NCBI RefSeq assembly: GCF_006783905.1
Contig: NZ_VFPE01000004.1
Location: 124,001-188,000, forward strand
DNA length: 64,000 nucleotides
Source of the DNA: Microbacterium kyungheense
GTDB lineage: Bacteria > Actinomycetota > Actinomycetes > Actinomycetales > Microbacteriaceae
Direction: 5' to 3'
The notes beneath the pieces are model-generated. The model saw only the letters and a list, made by a program, of their open reading frames with translations, was not told the origin of the DNA and ran no database searches. Below are positions 27,441 through 35,632 of this stretch, one piece after another. Positions within the stretch are counted from its first letter, which is position 1. Every line of letters begins with the position of its first letter. Made by a program: the position numbers and the translations under genes.

Positions 27441-29603
27441 ATGCGGTGGCAAGGACAGGAGCTGGGAGTGGCGGATGCCGCGGCCCTGCCCGGGATGGAG
27501 CAGCTCAACGGCCTCGTGCGGTCGGTGACCACGCCGGAGTTCGCCGGCGTCACGTTCCACGAGGTGCTCTGCAAGTCCGCCCTGAACCACGTGCCCAGTG
27601 CCTCCGCCATGCCCTTCGACTGGACCGTGAACCCGTACCGCGGCTGCTCTCATGCCTGCGTGTACTGCGTGCATCCCGACACTCGGGTGCTGATGGCGGA
27701 CGGGCGGAGCAAGCGGATCGCAGATGTCCGCGCCGGCGACGAGGTGGTCGGAACGCGACGCGACGGTTCGTACCGTCGCTATGTGCGAGCCACCGTGTCG
27801 GCGCAGTGGAGCACGCGGAAGCGGGCGTATCGCGTGACGCTTGCCGACGGCACAGAGCTCATCGCCAGCGCCGATCACCGGTTCCTCACGGAACGCGGTT
27901 GGAAGTACGTCCGACCCGCCGAGTCCGGGCAGCGGCCCTACCTGACGACCAACAACAAGCTTCTGGGCTTCGGAACGGGGGGCTTCGCCTCGACCCTCGT
28001 CGAGAGCGACGATTATCGCCGCGGCTATCTCGTCGGAATGATCCGCGGGGATGCGTCCATGCTCAGACGGGAGTACCCCCGCTCGAAAGGCGACGGTACT
28101 TACGTCGCGTATCGGTTCCGGCTCGCTCTCGCGGATTCGGGGGCGCTGGAGCGGTCGCAGGACTTCCTCGAGCGCTTCGGCGTGTCCACCAACCGGCGGC
28201 GGTTCACCGCTGCCACGGACCGACGTCGAGAGATGAACGCGATCTTCACGTCTCGCGGCGCCGATTGCGAGTCGATCACGGCGCTCGTCGAATGGCCCTC
28301 CCTGCCGTCGTCCGAGTGGTCGCGAGGGTTCCTGGCCGGAATCTTCGATGCTGAGGGAAGCTGCAGCCGGGGAATTCTCCGCATCACCTACGGCGATGAG
28401 ACGATGCTCGCGACAACCGCGGCCGCTCTCACGGCGCACGGCTTCCGGTACGTGCGCGAGCCGGCGCGTCCCAACGGCGTCAGCTCTATCCGCCTCCTCG
28501 GTGGACTGCCCGCGCGACGCCGATTCTCCGACCTCACTCAGCCCGCGATCTCGCGCAAGCTGAGCCTGATCGGCGATGCGGTCAAGTCGGATGCGCCGCT
28601 GCGCGTCATCTCGATCGAAGACCTGGGTGAGACCATCGACATGGTCGACATCACCACCTCGACGGGCGACTTCATCGCGAACGGCGTCGTCAGCCACAAC
28701 TGCTTCGCCCGGGGGACGCACGAGTACCTGGAGCTCGATGCGGGGCGCGACTTCGACACGCAGGTCGTGGTCAAGGTCAACGTCGCGGAGGTGCTGGGCA
28801 AAGAGCTGCGGCGCGGCAGCTGGCAGCACGAGCCCGTCATGCTCGGCACCAACACCGACCCGTACCAGCGGGCCGAGGGGCGGTACAAGCTGATGCCCGG
28901 GATCGTCTCGGCGCTCACCGAGTCGGGGACTCCCTTCTCGATCCTCACCAAGGGCACGCTGCTGCGACGCGACCTTCCGCTGCTGACGGCCGCGGCGCAG
29001 GACGTGCACGTGTCGATCGCGATGTCGATCGCCGTGTTCGACGACGAGCTGCAGCACCTCATCGAGCCCGGCACGCCGAACGCGACGGCGCGCCTCGAGA
29101 CCGTGCGCGCGGCGACCGAGGCCGGGTTCCGCGTCACGGTGTTCCTGATGCCGATCATCCCCCACCTCACCGACTCGATCGCCGCGATCGACCATGCCCT
29201 CACCCGCATCAGGGCGGCCGGCGCGGTGCGCGTGGTCTACGGCGCGCTGCACCTTCGCCCCGGGGCGAAGCAGTGGTTCCTGCAATGGCTTGCGGAGCGG
29301 CATCCCGAGCTCGTCTCGTCGTATCGCGGGCTCTACCCGGGGGCCACGGCGACCGCCCCCAAGGCGTACCGGTCGTGGCTGGCCAAGCGCGTGCGCCCGC
29401 TGCTGCGCGTCCACGGGCTGGACGGGCGCGCCGAGGACGAGAACGTGCGCGGCGGTCCGGTGGCGGGGCTCGCCGCGCGGGCCGATGCGCGGGCCGCGCC
29501 GTCGATCATCGTCACCTCGCGCGGGCGCGCCGCCACCGCATCGCGTGCGACGGCGAGAGGTGCGGGCAGCGCGGCGGCGGAGGCATCCACCCGGCTCTTC
29601 TGA
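27441..29603 (+). CDS. Intein-containing Rv2578c-family radical SAM protein
   Basis: 720 residues. The exteins (75 + 300) match the Rv2578c family: MRWQGQELGV start, FHEVLCKSALNHVP, YRGCSHACVY|CFARGTHEYL, LGTNTDPYQRAEGRY, LTKGTLLRRDLPLL. The CxxxCxxC motif (C69, C73, third Cys) binds the 4Fe-4S cluster and SAM. A 345-residue intein interrupts the host exactly at the third cysteine. Related to SplB-like radical SAM proteins; true substrate unknown. Many longer upstream starts are in frame but belong to shadows on the other strand; ATG 27441 agrees with the family N-terminus and with a SOS-type promoter. Confidence 0.9.
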   Translation: MRWQGQELGVADAAALPGMEQLNGLVRSVTTPEFAGVTFHEVLCKSALNHVPSASAMPFDWTVNPYRGCSHACVYCVHPDTRVLMADGRSKRIADVRAGDEVVGTRRDGSYRRYVRATVSAQWSTRKRAYRVTLADGTELIASADHRFLTERGWKYVRPAESGQRPYLTTNNKLLGFGTGGFASTLVESDDYRRGYLVGMIRGDASMLRREYPRSKGDGTYVAYRFRLALADSGALERSQDFLERFGVSTNRRRFTAATDRRREMNAIFTSRGADCESITALVEWPSLPSSEWSRGFLAGIFDAEGSCSRGILRITYGDETMLATTAAALTAHGFRYVREPARPNGVSSIRLLGGLPARRRFSDLTQPAISRKLSLIGDAVKSDAPLRVISIEDLGETIDMVDITTSTGDFIANGVVSHNCFARGTHEYLELDAGRDFDTQVVVKVNVAEVLGKELRRGSWQHEPVMLGTNTDPYQRAEGRYKLMPGIVSALTESGTPFSILTKGTLLRRDLPLLTAAAQDVHVSIAMSIAVFDDELQHLIEPGTPNATARLETVRAATEAGFRVTVFLMPIIPHLTDSIAAIDHALTRIRAAGAVRVVYGALHLRPGAKQWFLQWLAERHPELVSSYRGLYPGATATAPKAYRSWLAKRVRPLLRVHGLDGRAEDENVRGGPVAGLAARADARAAPSIIVTSRGRAATASRATARGAGSAAAEASTRLF
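27666..28700 (+). other. Intein with LAGLIDADG homing endonuclease
   Basis: 345 residues inside the radical SAM protein. Block A begins CVHPDTRVLMADG (Cys1), block B is GTELIASADHRFLT (the TxxH-type histidine), and the C-terminal blocks end in DFIANGVVSHN followed by Cys+1. The endonuclease carries two LAGLIDADG motifs, YLVGMIRGDASM (about intein residues 120-131) and FLAGIFDAEGSC, both with the acidic residue. Splicing joins VY to CFARG. All expected splice residues (Cys1, block B His, HN, Cys+1) are present, so it is probably active. Confidence 0.92.
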
Positions 29604-29606
29604 CGC

Positions 29607-29612
29607 GCTAGT
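29607..29612. repeat. Target-site duplication, left copy (GCTAGT)
   Basis: GCTAGT here and at 30690-30695 flank the IS element exactly. The intact duplication argues for recent insertion. Confidence 0.85.
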
Positions 29613-29624
29613 TGTACCCGGCAG

Positions 29625-30596
29625 TCAGGTTGGTGACACCCTGCTGAGCGGGGTGCCGCCGATGGCTGAGTGGTATCGCTGAGTGTTGTACTGCTCGATC
29701 CAGGGCGCAAGGGCGGCCGCGCGTTGGTCGTTCGAGGTGAAGACCTGCCGGTAGGCCCATTCGGTCTGCAGGGTGCGGTTGAGTCGTTCGACCTTGCCGT
29801 TCTGCCACGGACAGTGCGGGCGGATGAGGACATGTTTGGCGCCCAGCGAGGTGAGCACATCGCGGACGTCGGTGGAGAGCCGGTAGCTGAAGTGGTTGTC
29901 GGTCATCACCCGCTCGATGCGAGCGATGCCGTGGTCGCGGAAGTAGGCGGCGGCCCGTGCGAGGAACGCGGCGCAGGTGGCGCCCTTCTCGTCCGGGTGG
30001 ATCTCGGAGTACGCCAGTCGGGAGTGATCGTCGACGAGCGAGTGGACGTAGTCGAACCCGATCCGCGCTTTCTTGTGCGCGGCGGTGTCGCCGGCTGATC
30101 TGCCGTGCGCCCGCCAACCGCCGCCGTCGGGGATGCGGCCCAGCTTCTTCACGTCCATGTGGACCAGCTCGCCCGCTCGGGCGCGTTCGTAGCGGACGGC
30201 GGTGGTCTTCGACGCCCGGATGACGGCCCCGGTCAGCGGGTCGCACTCGACCAGACGTGGCACGTGATGTCGGCGCAAGATCGCGGTGACAGTGCGTGCG
30301 GGGACACCGGTCACCATGGCGAGGCGGTCGGGGCCTTGCCGCAGCTGACGGCGCACCGCGACCACCCGCAGTTCTACCTCCAGTGGTGTTCGTCGCGGCA
30401 TGGAATGCGGACGCGAGGAGCGGTCGCTGAGACCGGCGACACCCTCAGCCCGGAACCGGTTGACCCAGCGGTGCGCGCATTGACGCGACACTCCGAGCTC
30501 TTTGGCGACGTGAGCGACTGGGCGATGCTGCATCAGCACCCGCTCGACGAGCAGAACTCTGCCCCGGACATTGAGCCGGGCATTAGCGTGAGACAC
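29625..30596 (-). CDS. IS481-family transposase
   Basis: 323 residues from GTG 30596. An N-terminal HTH (HVAKELGVSRQCAHRWVNRF) is followed by an rve-type DDE core: HMDVKKLG (first D), MTDNHFSY (second D) and GKVERLNRTL (E). All three catalytic residues and full length are intact, so it may be active. The start is set by the strong AGGAGG, 5 nt upstream of GTG; an upstream in-frame ATG (30653) precedes the hairpin. Cuts and joins the IS ends. Confidence 0.92.
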   Translation of the reverse strand: MSHANARLNVRGRVLLVERVLMQHRPVAHVAKELGVSRQCAHRWVNRFRAEGVAGLSDRSSRPHSMPRRTPLEVELRVVAVRRQLRQGPDRLAMVTGVPARTVTAILRRHHVPRLVECDPLTGAVIRASKTTAVRYERARAGELVHMDVKKLGRIPDGGGWRAHGRSAGDTAAHKKARIGFDYVHSLVDDHSRLAYSEIHPDEKGATCAAFLARAAAYFRDHGIARIERVMTDNHFSYRLSTDVRDVLTSLGAKHVLIRPHCPWQNGKVERLNRTLQTEWAYRQVFTSNDQRAAALAPWIEQYNTQRYHSAIGGTPLSRVSPT

Positions 30597-30648
30597 GAGA
30601 CCTCCTGGCAGCGAAGAACTAGACAGCTCCACTAAGCCAGGAGGTCTC
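30597..30648 (-). promoter_or_regulatory. Hairpin sequestering the transposase ribosome site
   Basis: GAGACCTCCTGGC (30597-30609) and GCCAGGAGGTCTC (30636-30648) form a perfect 13-bp stem with a 26-nt loop. In the transposase mRNA the 3' arm carries the AGGAGG ribosome site right before GTG. RNA that enters from outside the element would hide this site; RNA begun inside the loop would not. Confidence 0.7.
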
Positions 30649-30689
30649 CTCACCCCACAAGAACGTCACCAACGTCCCAGCCGGGTACA

Positions 30690-30695
30690 GCTAGT
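30690..30695. repeat. Target-site duplication, right copy (GCTAGT)
   Basis: Matches 29607-29612; it contains the TAG stop (30691-30693, minus strand) of the next gene, so the stop codon survived the insertion. Confidence 0.85.
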
Positions 30696-31152
30696 CGCTG
30701 ATGTCGCGCTGCCTGCGCGCCTCGGCCGATCGCGCCCACACCTGCCGTTGGTGCCGCGATGCCTTGCGCGCGGCGTGCTCACGACGAGCACGCGGATCAC
30801 CGGCCGGACGCGGCAGCTCACCGCGCGCGGCACGGACCAGGTATCCGGCGCTGTCGACGATGAAGGCCACTCCCGCGTACGAGAGCAGGCAGAGCGCGAT
30901 GATCCCCATCCACAGCGGTGTCGGGCGCGCGATGCCGACCATGTCGAAGAGACCGGTGCCGTCCCGCACGGTCTGCACGACCATCGCGCCCACGAGCCAC
31001 AGCATCCCGACACCCGCCAGCAGCGCGAGCACCGACGCGATCACGCCACCCCTCGTGAGGACTTCTCTGCGCGGCCTGATCAACACCCTCTGATTCTGCG
31101 GCATCCGCGGTGACGCGCCGACTCCGAAGGGGCCGGTTCGGTCGCTCGTCAT
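30691..31152 (-). CDS. Small membrane protein of unknown function
   Basis: 153 residues. Two hydrophobic helices (about GVIASVLALLAGVGMLWLVG and LWMGIIALCLLSYAGVAFIV) with a basic cytoplasmic tail rich in Arg/Ala/Gln at the C-terminus (about 105-153). No family recognised. The ATG at 31152 lacks a clear ribosome site; later starts (31104 ATG) are possible. Its stop lies inside the target duplication of the neighbouring IS. It converges on the radical SAM gene; before insertion the two stops were about 5 nt apart. Confidence 0.6.
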   Translation of the reverse strand: MTSDRTGPFGVGASPRMPQNQRVLIRPRREVLTRGGVIASVLALLAGVGMLWLVGAMVVQTVRDGTGLFDMVGIARPTPLWMGIIALCLLSYAGVAFIVDSAGYLVRAARGELPRPAGDPRARREHAARKASRHQRQVWARSAEARRQRDISD

Positions 31153-31190
31153 GTGGAAGGCGACACGAGGGACCCCATTCGCACGACGGA

Positions 31191-32132
31191 TCAGCCCACG
31201 ACGGCTGCGTCCTTCGCACGCACAGCCTCTGCGGCCGGCAGCACCCGGACCGGCGCGGGGGCGAGGTCGGCAGCATCCGCCGTCACGAAGTCGACCACGG
31301 CGTCCAGCACGGCGTCGGCCGCGAGGATGCGGTTGTGCCCGAACCCCGTGGTCGCCATCACCCGCGCCCCGGGGTTCGCCGCGGCGATGCGCGCGGACTC
31401 GCCGAAGGGCACGAAGCGGTCGCCCTCGTCATGGGCGATGAGGAGAGGGATGCCGTCGGGCAGTGGCCGCCGCACGGCTGAGAGCCATGCGAACGGGTCG
31501 GCGTCGCCGGGGAAGTAGCGGGCCGCGAAGCGCCGACGCAGCTGCGCCATGACAGCATCGGAGCAGCCGATCATGCGCTGGAACCCGCGCAGGATCTGGT
31601 CCGCGTCGGCCAGTGCCGAGATCGTGACGACGCGTGCGGCATCCACTCCCCCGGCGACCCCGACGAGCGCTGCAAGGCCGCCGAACGAGTGGCCGACGAT
31701 CGCGTCGAACCGCCCGTGCCGCTGCTGCAGTTCGGCGAACACGTCGAGCCAATCGACGAGGTAGGTGTGCCGTCCGCCGGTGTCGCCGTGGGCCGGACCG
31801 TCGAAGGCGACGACGCGATACCCCTCCGCCGTGAGCTCGCGCACGAGGGCCGAGAGCTGGCTCGCGCGCCCGAGCCAGCCGTGCGAGAGCACGACGGTGC
31901 GCGGGCCGCGCCCCCATTCGTAGACCACCACGTCCACGCCACGGCGATCGACGCCGGGGATGCGCAGGGTGCGGCGGCGCGCGAGCGACATCGTGGGCGC
32001 GTCGTCCGCGTGCACGGGCCGGGGCTTCGCGACATGCGCGAAGAACGGCATGGCGACGGCTGCGCCCGCTCGCGGCGAGAACGTCCCGGCCGCGCGGACG
32101 GCGGCACCCGGAAGGCGGAGTGCGGTGCTCAT
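31191..32132 (-). CDS. Alpha/beta hydrolase
   Basis: 313 residues. The core has SHGWLGRASQL (oxyanion-hole region), the nucleophile elbow GHSFGGLA, DEGDRFVPF with the acid Asp, and GFGHNRIL with the catalytic His. It is cytoplasmic or weakly membrane-bound: an uncharged N-terminal stretch exists but no clear signal peptide. Esterase or related hydrolase, substrate unknown. ATG 32132 with CGGAG upstream; earlier in-frame starts would run through the operators. Divergent from a TetR regulator with two operators between them, so it is the likely target. Confidence 0.87.
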   Translation of the reverse strand: MSTALRLPGAAVRAAGTFSPRAGAAVAMPFFAHVAKPRPVHADDAPTMSLARRRTLRIPGVDRRGVDVVVYEWGRGPRTVVLSHGWLGRASQLSALVRELTAEGYRVVAFDGPAHGDTGGRHTYLVDWLDVFAELQQRHGRFDAIVGHSFGGLAALVGVAGGVDAARVVTISALADADQILRGFQRMIGCSDAVMAQLRRRFAARYFPGDADPFAWLSAVRRPLPDGIPLLIAHDEGDRFVPFGESARIAAANPGARVMATTGFGHNRILAADAVLDAVVDFVTADAADLAPAPVRVLPAAEAVRAKDAAVVG

Positions 32133-32149
32133 GGTGCTCCGATTCGAAG

Positions 32150-32188
32150 AATACGAACGATCGTACTTATGAATACGAACGATCGTAC
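32150..32188. promoter_or_regulatory. Two direct-repeat TetR operators
   Basis: AATACGAACGATCGTAC occurs at 32150-32166 and again at 32172-32188, 22 bp apart (two helical turns). Each contains the palindrome ACGATCGT. They lie between the divergent hydrolase and TetR genes; the regulator's -10 TAACCT (32191-32196) follows at once. Confidence 0.75.
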
Positions 32189-32202
32189 GGTAACCTTGCA
32201 CC

Positions 32203-32862
32203 GTGACACAAGCCCCGATCGACCGCCGTCGCGTCCGCGGCGACGAGTCGCGGCGTGCGATCCTCGCGCACGCGGTCGACACCGCGACGGTCGACGGTCT
32301 CGACGGCCTCACGATCGGACGGCTCGCGGATGCCTCGGGCCACAGTAAGAGCGGCATCGCGACCCTCTTCGGCTCGAAGGAGCAGCTGCAGCTGGCCGTC
32401 GTCGCCGCCGCCCGCGAGGTGTTCATCGAGGCCGTGATCGCGCCGGCACGCGCGTCCACGCCGCGCGGCCTCGTGCGCGTGTGCGCAATCCTGTCGTCGT
32501 GGCTGGCGTACTCGCGCGACCGGGTCTTCCGCGGCGGCTGCTTCTTCGCCGCCACGTCGGTCGAGTTCGACGCCAAGCCGGGCGTGGTGCGCGACGCCGT
32601 CGTCGCCGCGTCCAGCGAATGGGAGGACTACCTCTCCGGCAGCATCGAGCACGCCATGACCGCGGGCGAGCTGCCCCTCCTCGACGATCCCCGGCAGCTG
32701 ACGTTCGAGATGGTGTCGTTCCTCGAGGCCGCGAACACCCGATCGCTGCTGCACGAGAGTGTCGAGCCGTATCAGCGCGCCGAAGCCGCGCTGCGCTCCC
32801 GCCTCATCGCACTGGGCGGCGACCCCGAGCTCGTCGCGACGATCGGCTCGCCGACCGCCTGA
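32203..32862 (+). CDS. TetR family regulator
   Basis: 219 residues. N-terminal HTH: DGLTIGRLADASGHSKSGIATLFGSK (about residues 35-60, given here in part as GRLADASGHSKSGIATLF) followed by a TetR_C-type ligand domain with FRGGCFFAATSVEF, a pattern common in MarR/YcdC-like TetR members acting on efflux or hydrolase genes. -10 TAACCT then 6 nt then GTG: leaderless and overlapped by its operator, so autorepressed. Most likely controls the hydrolase at 31191. Confidence 0.87.
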   Translation: MTQAPIDRRRVRGDESRRAILAHAVDTATVDGLDGLTIGRLADASGHSKSGIATLFGSKEQLQLAVVAAAREVFIEAVIAPARASTPRGLVRVCAILSSWLAYSRDRVFRGGCFFAATSVEFDAKPGVVRDAVVAASSEWEDYLSGSIEHAMTAGELPLLDDPRQLTFEMVSFLEAANTRSLLHESVEPYQRAEAALRSRLIALGGDPELVATIGSPTA

Positions 32863-32892
32863 CTCCCGCGAAGCACGCCCCGCGCATGCGAC

Positions 32893-32920
32893 GGCGGGCG
32901 TCCCCGAGGGGACGCCCGCC
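32893..32920. terminator. Hairpin between TetR and chitinase genes
   Basis: Perfect 13-bp stem GGCGGGCGTCCCC / GGGGACGCCCGCC with a 2-nt core, between convergent genes. Confidence 0.8.
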
Positions 32921-32934
32921 GCGTGCGCTGCCGC

Positions 32935-34725
32935 TCAGCGCTTCCAGGGGCTGTGCTTGCCGCCGGGCACGTCGTTGCGACTCCACCACTGGGCGGTATA
33001 GGTCACGCCGTCGTGCACGACCCGGTCGCCCTTGTCGTAGATGCGATCGGCGTACCAGGCCTGGACGGTCGCGGGGTCGATGCCGCACGCCGTCAGCGTG
33101 CTCCACGGCCCTCTCGCCGAGGCGCCAGGCACGTCGCCCTTGGCGTACCACTGGGCCTCGAACACGCGCCCGTCGAGGAACACGAGTTCACCTCCGCGGT
33201 ACGTCGTGCGGGCGTTCCAGGGAGTCGCCGCGGCATCCGGGGTCGCCGCGCAGTCGAGCTTGGCCGCGCCCGCCACCGGACCGGGCGCCGCCCCGCGCTG
33301 CACGGCCGCCGAGGCAGCCGTCAGGTCGCCGGCGACGTCATTGCCGACCTCCCAGAAGTCGACGCCGCCGAGCCCCTTCGAGATCGCCCACGCGGCCTTC
33401 TCGGCCACGGCGGTCTCGTCGTCGAACGACCAGAACTCGCGCTGCGCGGCGTCATAGCCCCACGTGGCGTTGAAGCGTCCGTCAGCGGTGTACTCGTGGT
33501 GGATCTCGAGGTCGCGCGCCTTGAGCTGGTCCCACGTGATCTGCGTCAGCCCCGGGCCGGACGACGTCCACGGCTGCGGCTCGGCGTCGGACCACCCCTG
33601 ACCGTACGCGGCCAGGCCGAGGTTCAGCTGCGACGGGTCGACGCCGGCGTTCACGTACGACGCGACGACGGTGTCGAGGCCGAGACCCCAGTTGTGGGCC
33701 GGGTCGCCGTACACGTTGCCCTGGTGGCCGGTCTGCGGCGTCCACGATCCCCACAGGTCGTAGCCCTGCAGATTGGCGAAGTCGAGGTACTCGAACAGCT
33801 CGGGGTCGTTCCAGCCGCCCGCGGCGATCTGCGTCGGCCCGGCGGGGAGGAACGCCGAGATCTCGTAGTCGCGACCGGTCTGCGCCTCGACGGCGTCCAG
33901 CTGCGCGCGCAGTTCCTTCACGAACGCGAGGAAGTTGGCCTTGTCGTTCACCGGGTCGACCGAGTTGCCGACCTCCTGCGCCCAATCGGGGGCTCCCGGC
34001 CACTCCCAGTCGAGGTCGAACCCGTCGAACACGCCCGCAGCCGCCCCTGCACCGCCCCGGCCGTCGATCACCGGCAGGTTGCCGCGGATGTACAGGTCGA
34101 TGCAGGACGCCGCCAGTGCCGTTCGCAGCTCGGGCGTCGCGACGGCCTTGGAGAACGACTTCGACCACGACCACCCGCCCAGCGACACGTTCACCTTGAG
34201 GTCGGGGTACAGGCGCTTCAGCTGCGCGAGCTGGTTGAAGTTGCCCGCGAGCTTCTGCCGGGCGGTGTCGGCGATCCCGAGCACGGACTGGTCGGCGGTG
34301 AAGGCGTGCACGAAGTCGCTGCCGGCATCGCCGGCGGTGTCGGTCTGGCCGGGGCCCGCAGCGGGGGTGTCTGAGATGAAGCACGTGTACGGCTGCACGC
34401 CGTCGAGCCCCTGCGCGCCGGCGGCGCGGGCGGTGTCGAGCGCGGCCTGGTCGCCGGCGATGTTGCCGAACGAATAGTTCAGGTGGGTGAGGTCTGCGCC
34501 GACGCCGCCGTCGACGAACACGCGCTTGACCGTGGCCTGGGCGTCGCCGGTGGCGCGCCACTGCCCGTAGTAGCCGACGTTCCGGTATCCGTTGATCGTC
34601 GTGGTCGGGGTCGCGTCCTCGCTCGCGGCGAGCGCCGGCGGTGCGGCGAACAGGCCGAGCGCGAGCGCGCCGGTGACTGCTGCGGTGAGGCCGGCGGCGA
34701 GGGCCGGCTTTCGGTGTCTGGACAC
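32935..34725 (-). CDS. Secreted chitinase, glycoside hydrolase family 18 with two chitin-binding domains
   Basis: 596 residues. Signal peptide (RHRKPALAAG..., ending ALAASEDA, about 1-35). GH18 barrel (about 45-480): SLGGWSWSKSF substrate motif and FDGFDLDWEWPG, where the DxxDxDxE glutamate is the catalytic acid. Two C-terminal carbohydrate-binding type 5/12 repeats (about 505-550 and 555-596): VFEAQWYAKGDVPG and YTAQWWSRNDVPGG, aromatic and chitin-binding. Degrades extracellular chitin. GTG 34725 with GAAGGAG upstream. Upstream lies a possible operator (34762-34786). Confidence 0.93.
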   Translation of the reverse strand: MSRHRKPALAAGLTAAVTGALALGLFAAPPALAASEDATPTTTINGYRNVGYYGQWRATGDAQATVKRVFVDGGVGADLTHLNYSFGNIAGDQAALDTARAAGAQGLDGVQPYTCFISDTPAAGPGQTDTAGDAGSDFVHAFTADQSVLGIADTARQKLAGNFNQLAQLKRLYPDLKVNVSLGGWSWSKSFSKAVATPELRTALAASCIDLYIRGNLPVIDGRGGAGAAAGVFDGFDLDWEWPGAPDWAQEVGNSVDPVNDKANFLAFVKELRAQLDAVEAQTGRDYEISAFLPAGPTQIAAGGWNDPELFEYLDFANLQGYDLWGSWTPQTGHQGNVYGDPAHNWGLGLDTVVASYVNAGVDPSQLNLGLAAYGQGWSDAEPQPWTSSGPGLTQITWDQLKARDLEIHHEYTADGRFNATWGYDAAQREFWSFDDETAVAEKAAWAISKGLGGVDFWEVGNDVAGDLTAASAAVQRGAAPGPVAGAAKLDCAATPDAAATPWNARTTYRGGELVFLDGRVFEAQWYAKGDVPGASARGPWSTLTACGIDPATVQAWYADRIYDKGDRVVHDGVTYTAQWWSRNDVPGGKHSPWKR

Positions 34726-34761
34726 ACAAGCTCCTTCGGTTGTGGGGGACGGCATCCGGTC

Positions 34762-34786
34762 AGGACGAATTAGGTAACCGTCCTAA
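34762..34786. promoter_or_regulatory. Dyads in the chitinase upstream region
   Basis: Overlapping inverted repeats: AGGACG...CGTCCT (34762-34784) and TTAGG-N7-CCTAA (34770-34786). They lie 37 to 61 bp upstream of the chitinase start. Which, if any, is an operator is unclear. Confidence 0.35.
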
Positions 34787-34862
34787 CAAATGCCCTGTCC
34801 ATAATTCTGGCATCGAAGGGCCGTCGTCCGGAAGAGCCGATCGCGCGACTAACCTCTCAGCC

Positions 34863-35609
34863 ATGAGGGTCGTCGTCATCGGAGGGACCGGCCAGATCGG
34901 CGGAAAGGTCACCGCGCTGCTGCGTGCGGCGGGCCACGAGGCGGTGCCGGCCTCGCCCTCGACCGGAGTCGACGCCGCCACCGGTCGTGGCCTCGCTGCC
35001 GCGCTCCACGGGGCCGACACCGTGATCGACGTCTCCAAGCCGCACGGGTACGACCCTGCCGCGGTCGAGGAGTTCTTCCGCGCTGCGGCCACGAACCTCG
35101 TCGCCGCCGAACGCGCAGCCGGCGTCCGGCACCACCTCGCTCTCGCGGCCGTCGGCACGGAGGCCGCCCGCATCCCGTTCTACCGCGCGAAGGCGACCGG
35201 CACGGAGCTGATCCGCTCAGGTGGAGTGCCGTACACGCTCGTGCATGCGACCCAGTTCTTCGAGTTCGTCTTCGCCATCGCCGACTCGGCCACCGTCGAC
35301 GGCGAGGTGCGCCTGCCGGCCGCGCTCGTCCAGCCGGTCGCCGGCGCCGACGTCGCGAGGCGGCTGGTCGAGCTCGCGTCCGCCTTGCCGCTCGACGGCG
35401 CCATCGACGTCGCGGGACCCGACGTGCTGCCGCTGGCCGACTTCGTCCGCCGGGCCCTGGCCGCCACGGGTGATCCGCGGACCGCGCACATCGACGCCGA
35501 CGCCCTCTACTTCGGCGGGCGCATCGACCGCACCACGCTCCTCCCGGCCGCCGATGCACAGCTGCTGCCGACGCGCTTCGACGACTGGCTGGTGCAGCAC
35601 ACCGGCTGA
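34863..35609 (+). CDS. NAD(P)-binding protein, NmrA/SDR-a type
   Basis: 248 residues. VVVIGGTGQIGGK is the GxxGxxG nucleotide-binding loop; the fold follows atypical SDRs (NmrA-like) with HATQFFEFV. No typical YxxxK catalytic motif (YRAKATG at the place), so it may bind NAD(P) or work as a redox-sensing or reductase-like protein. -10 TAACCT (34850-34855), 7 nt, ATG: leaderless. Confidence 0.8.
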   Translation: MRVVVIGGTGQIGGKVTALLRAAGHEAVPASPSTGVDAATGRGLAAALHGADTVIDVSKPHGYDPAAVEEFFRAAATNLVAAERAAGVRHHLALAAVGTEAARIPFYRAKATGTELIRSGGVPYTLVHATQFFEFVFAIADSATVDGEVRLPAALVQPVAGADVARRLVELASALPLDGAIDVAGPDVLPLADFVRRALAATGDPRTAHIDADALYFGGRIDRTTLLPAADAQLLPTRFDDWLVQHTG

Positions 35610-35632
35610 ACGCGAGGAACCGGCGGACCGGG

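Larger units (their letters stand above)
29613..30689 (-). mobile_element. IS481-family insertion sequence, complete
   Basis: 1077 bp with terminal inverted repeats starting TGTACCCGGC; the first 25 bases of each end agree at 21 positions (inner block GTTGGTGAC). It is bordered by the 6-bp direct repeat GCTAGT. One transposase gene spans nearly all of it. It inserted in the tiny gap between the stop codons of two convergent genes (radical SAM and membrane protein), so no gene was destroyed. Confidence 0.92.

Noticed and set aside
24825..29603. A 1592-codon open frame containing the radical SAM gene
   Set aside because: The part before 27441 is antisense to the acyl-CoA dehydrogenase and VanY genes and is an artefact of high GC; the true start is set by homology to Rv2578c and a promoter.
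29613..30689. Degraded IS/transposase pseudogene
   Set aside because: DDE residues, length, inverted repeats and target duplication are all intact.
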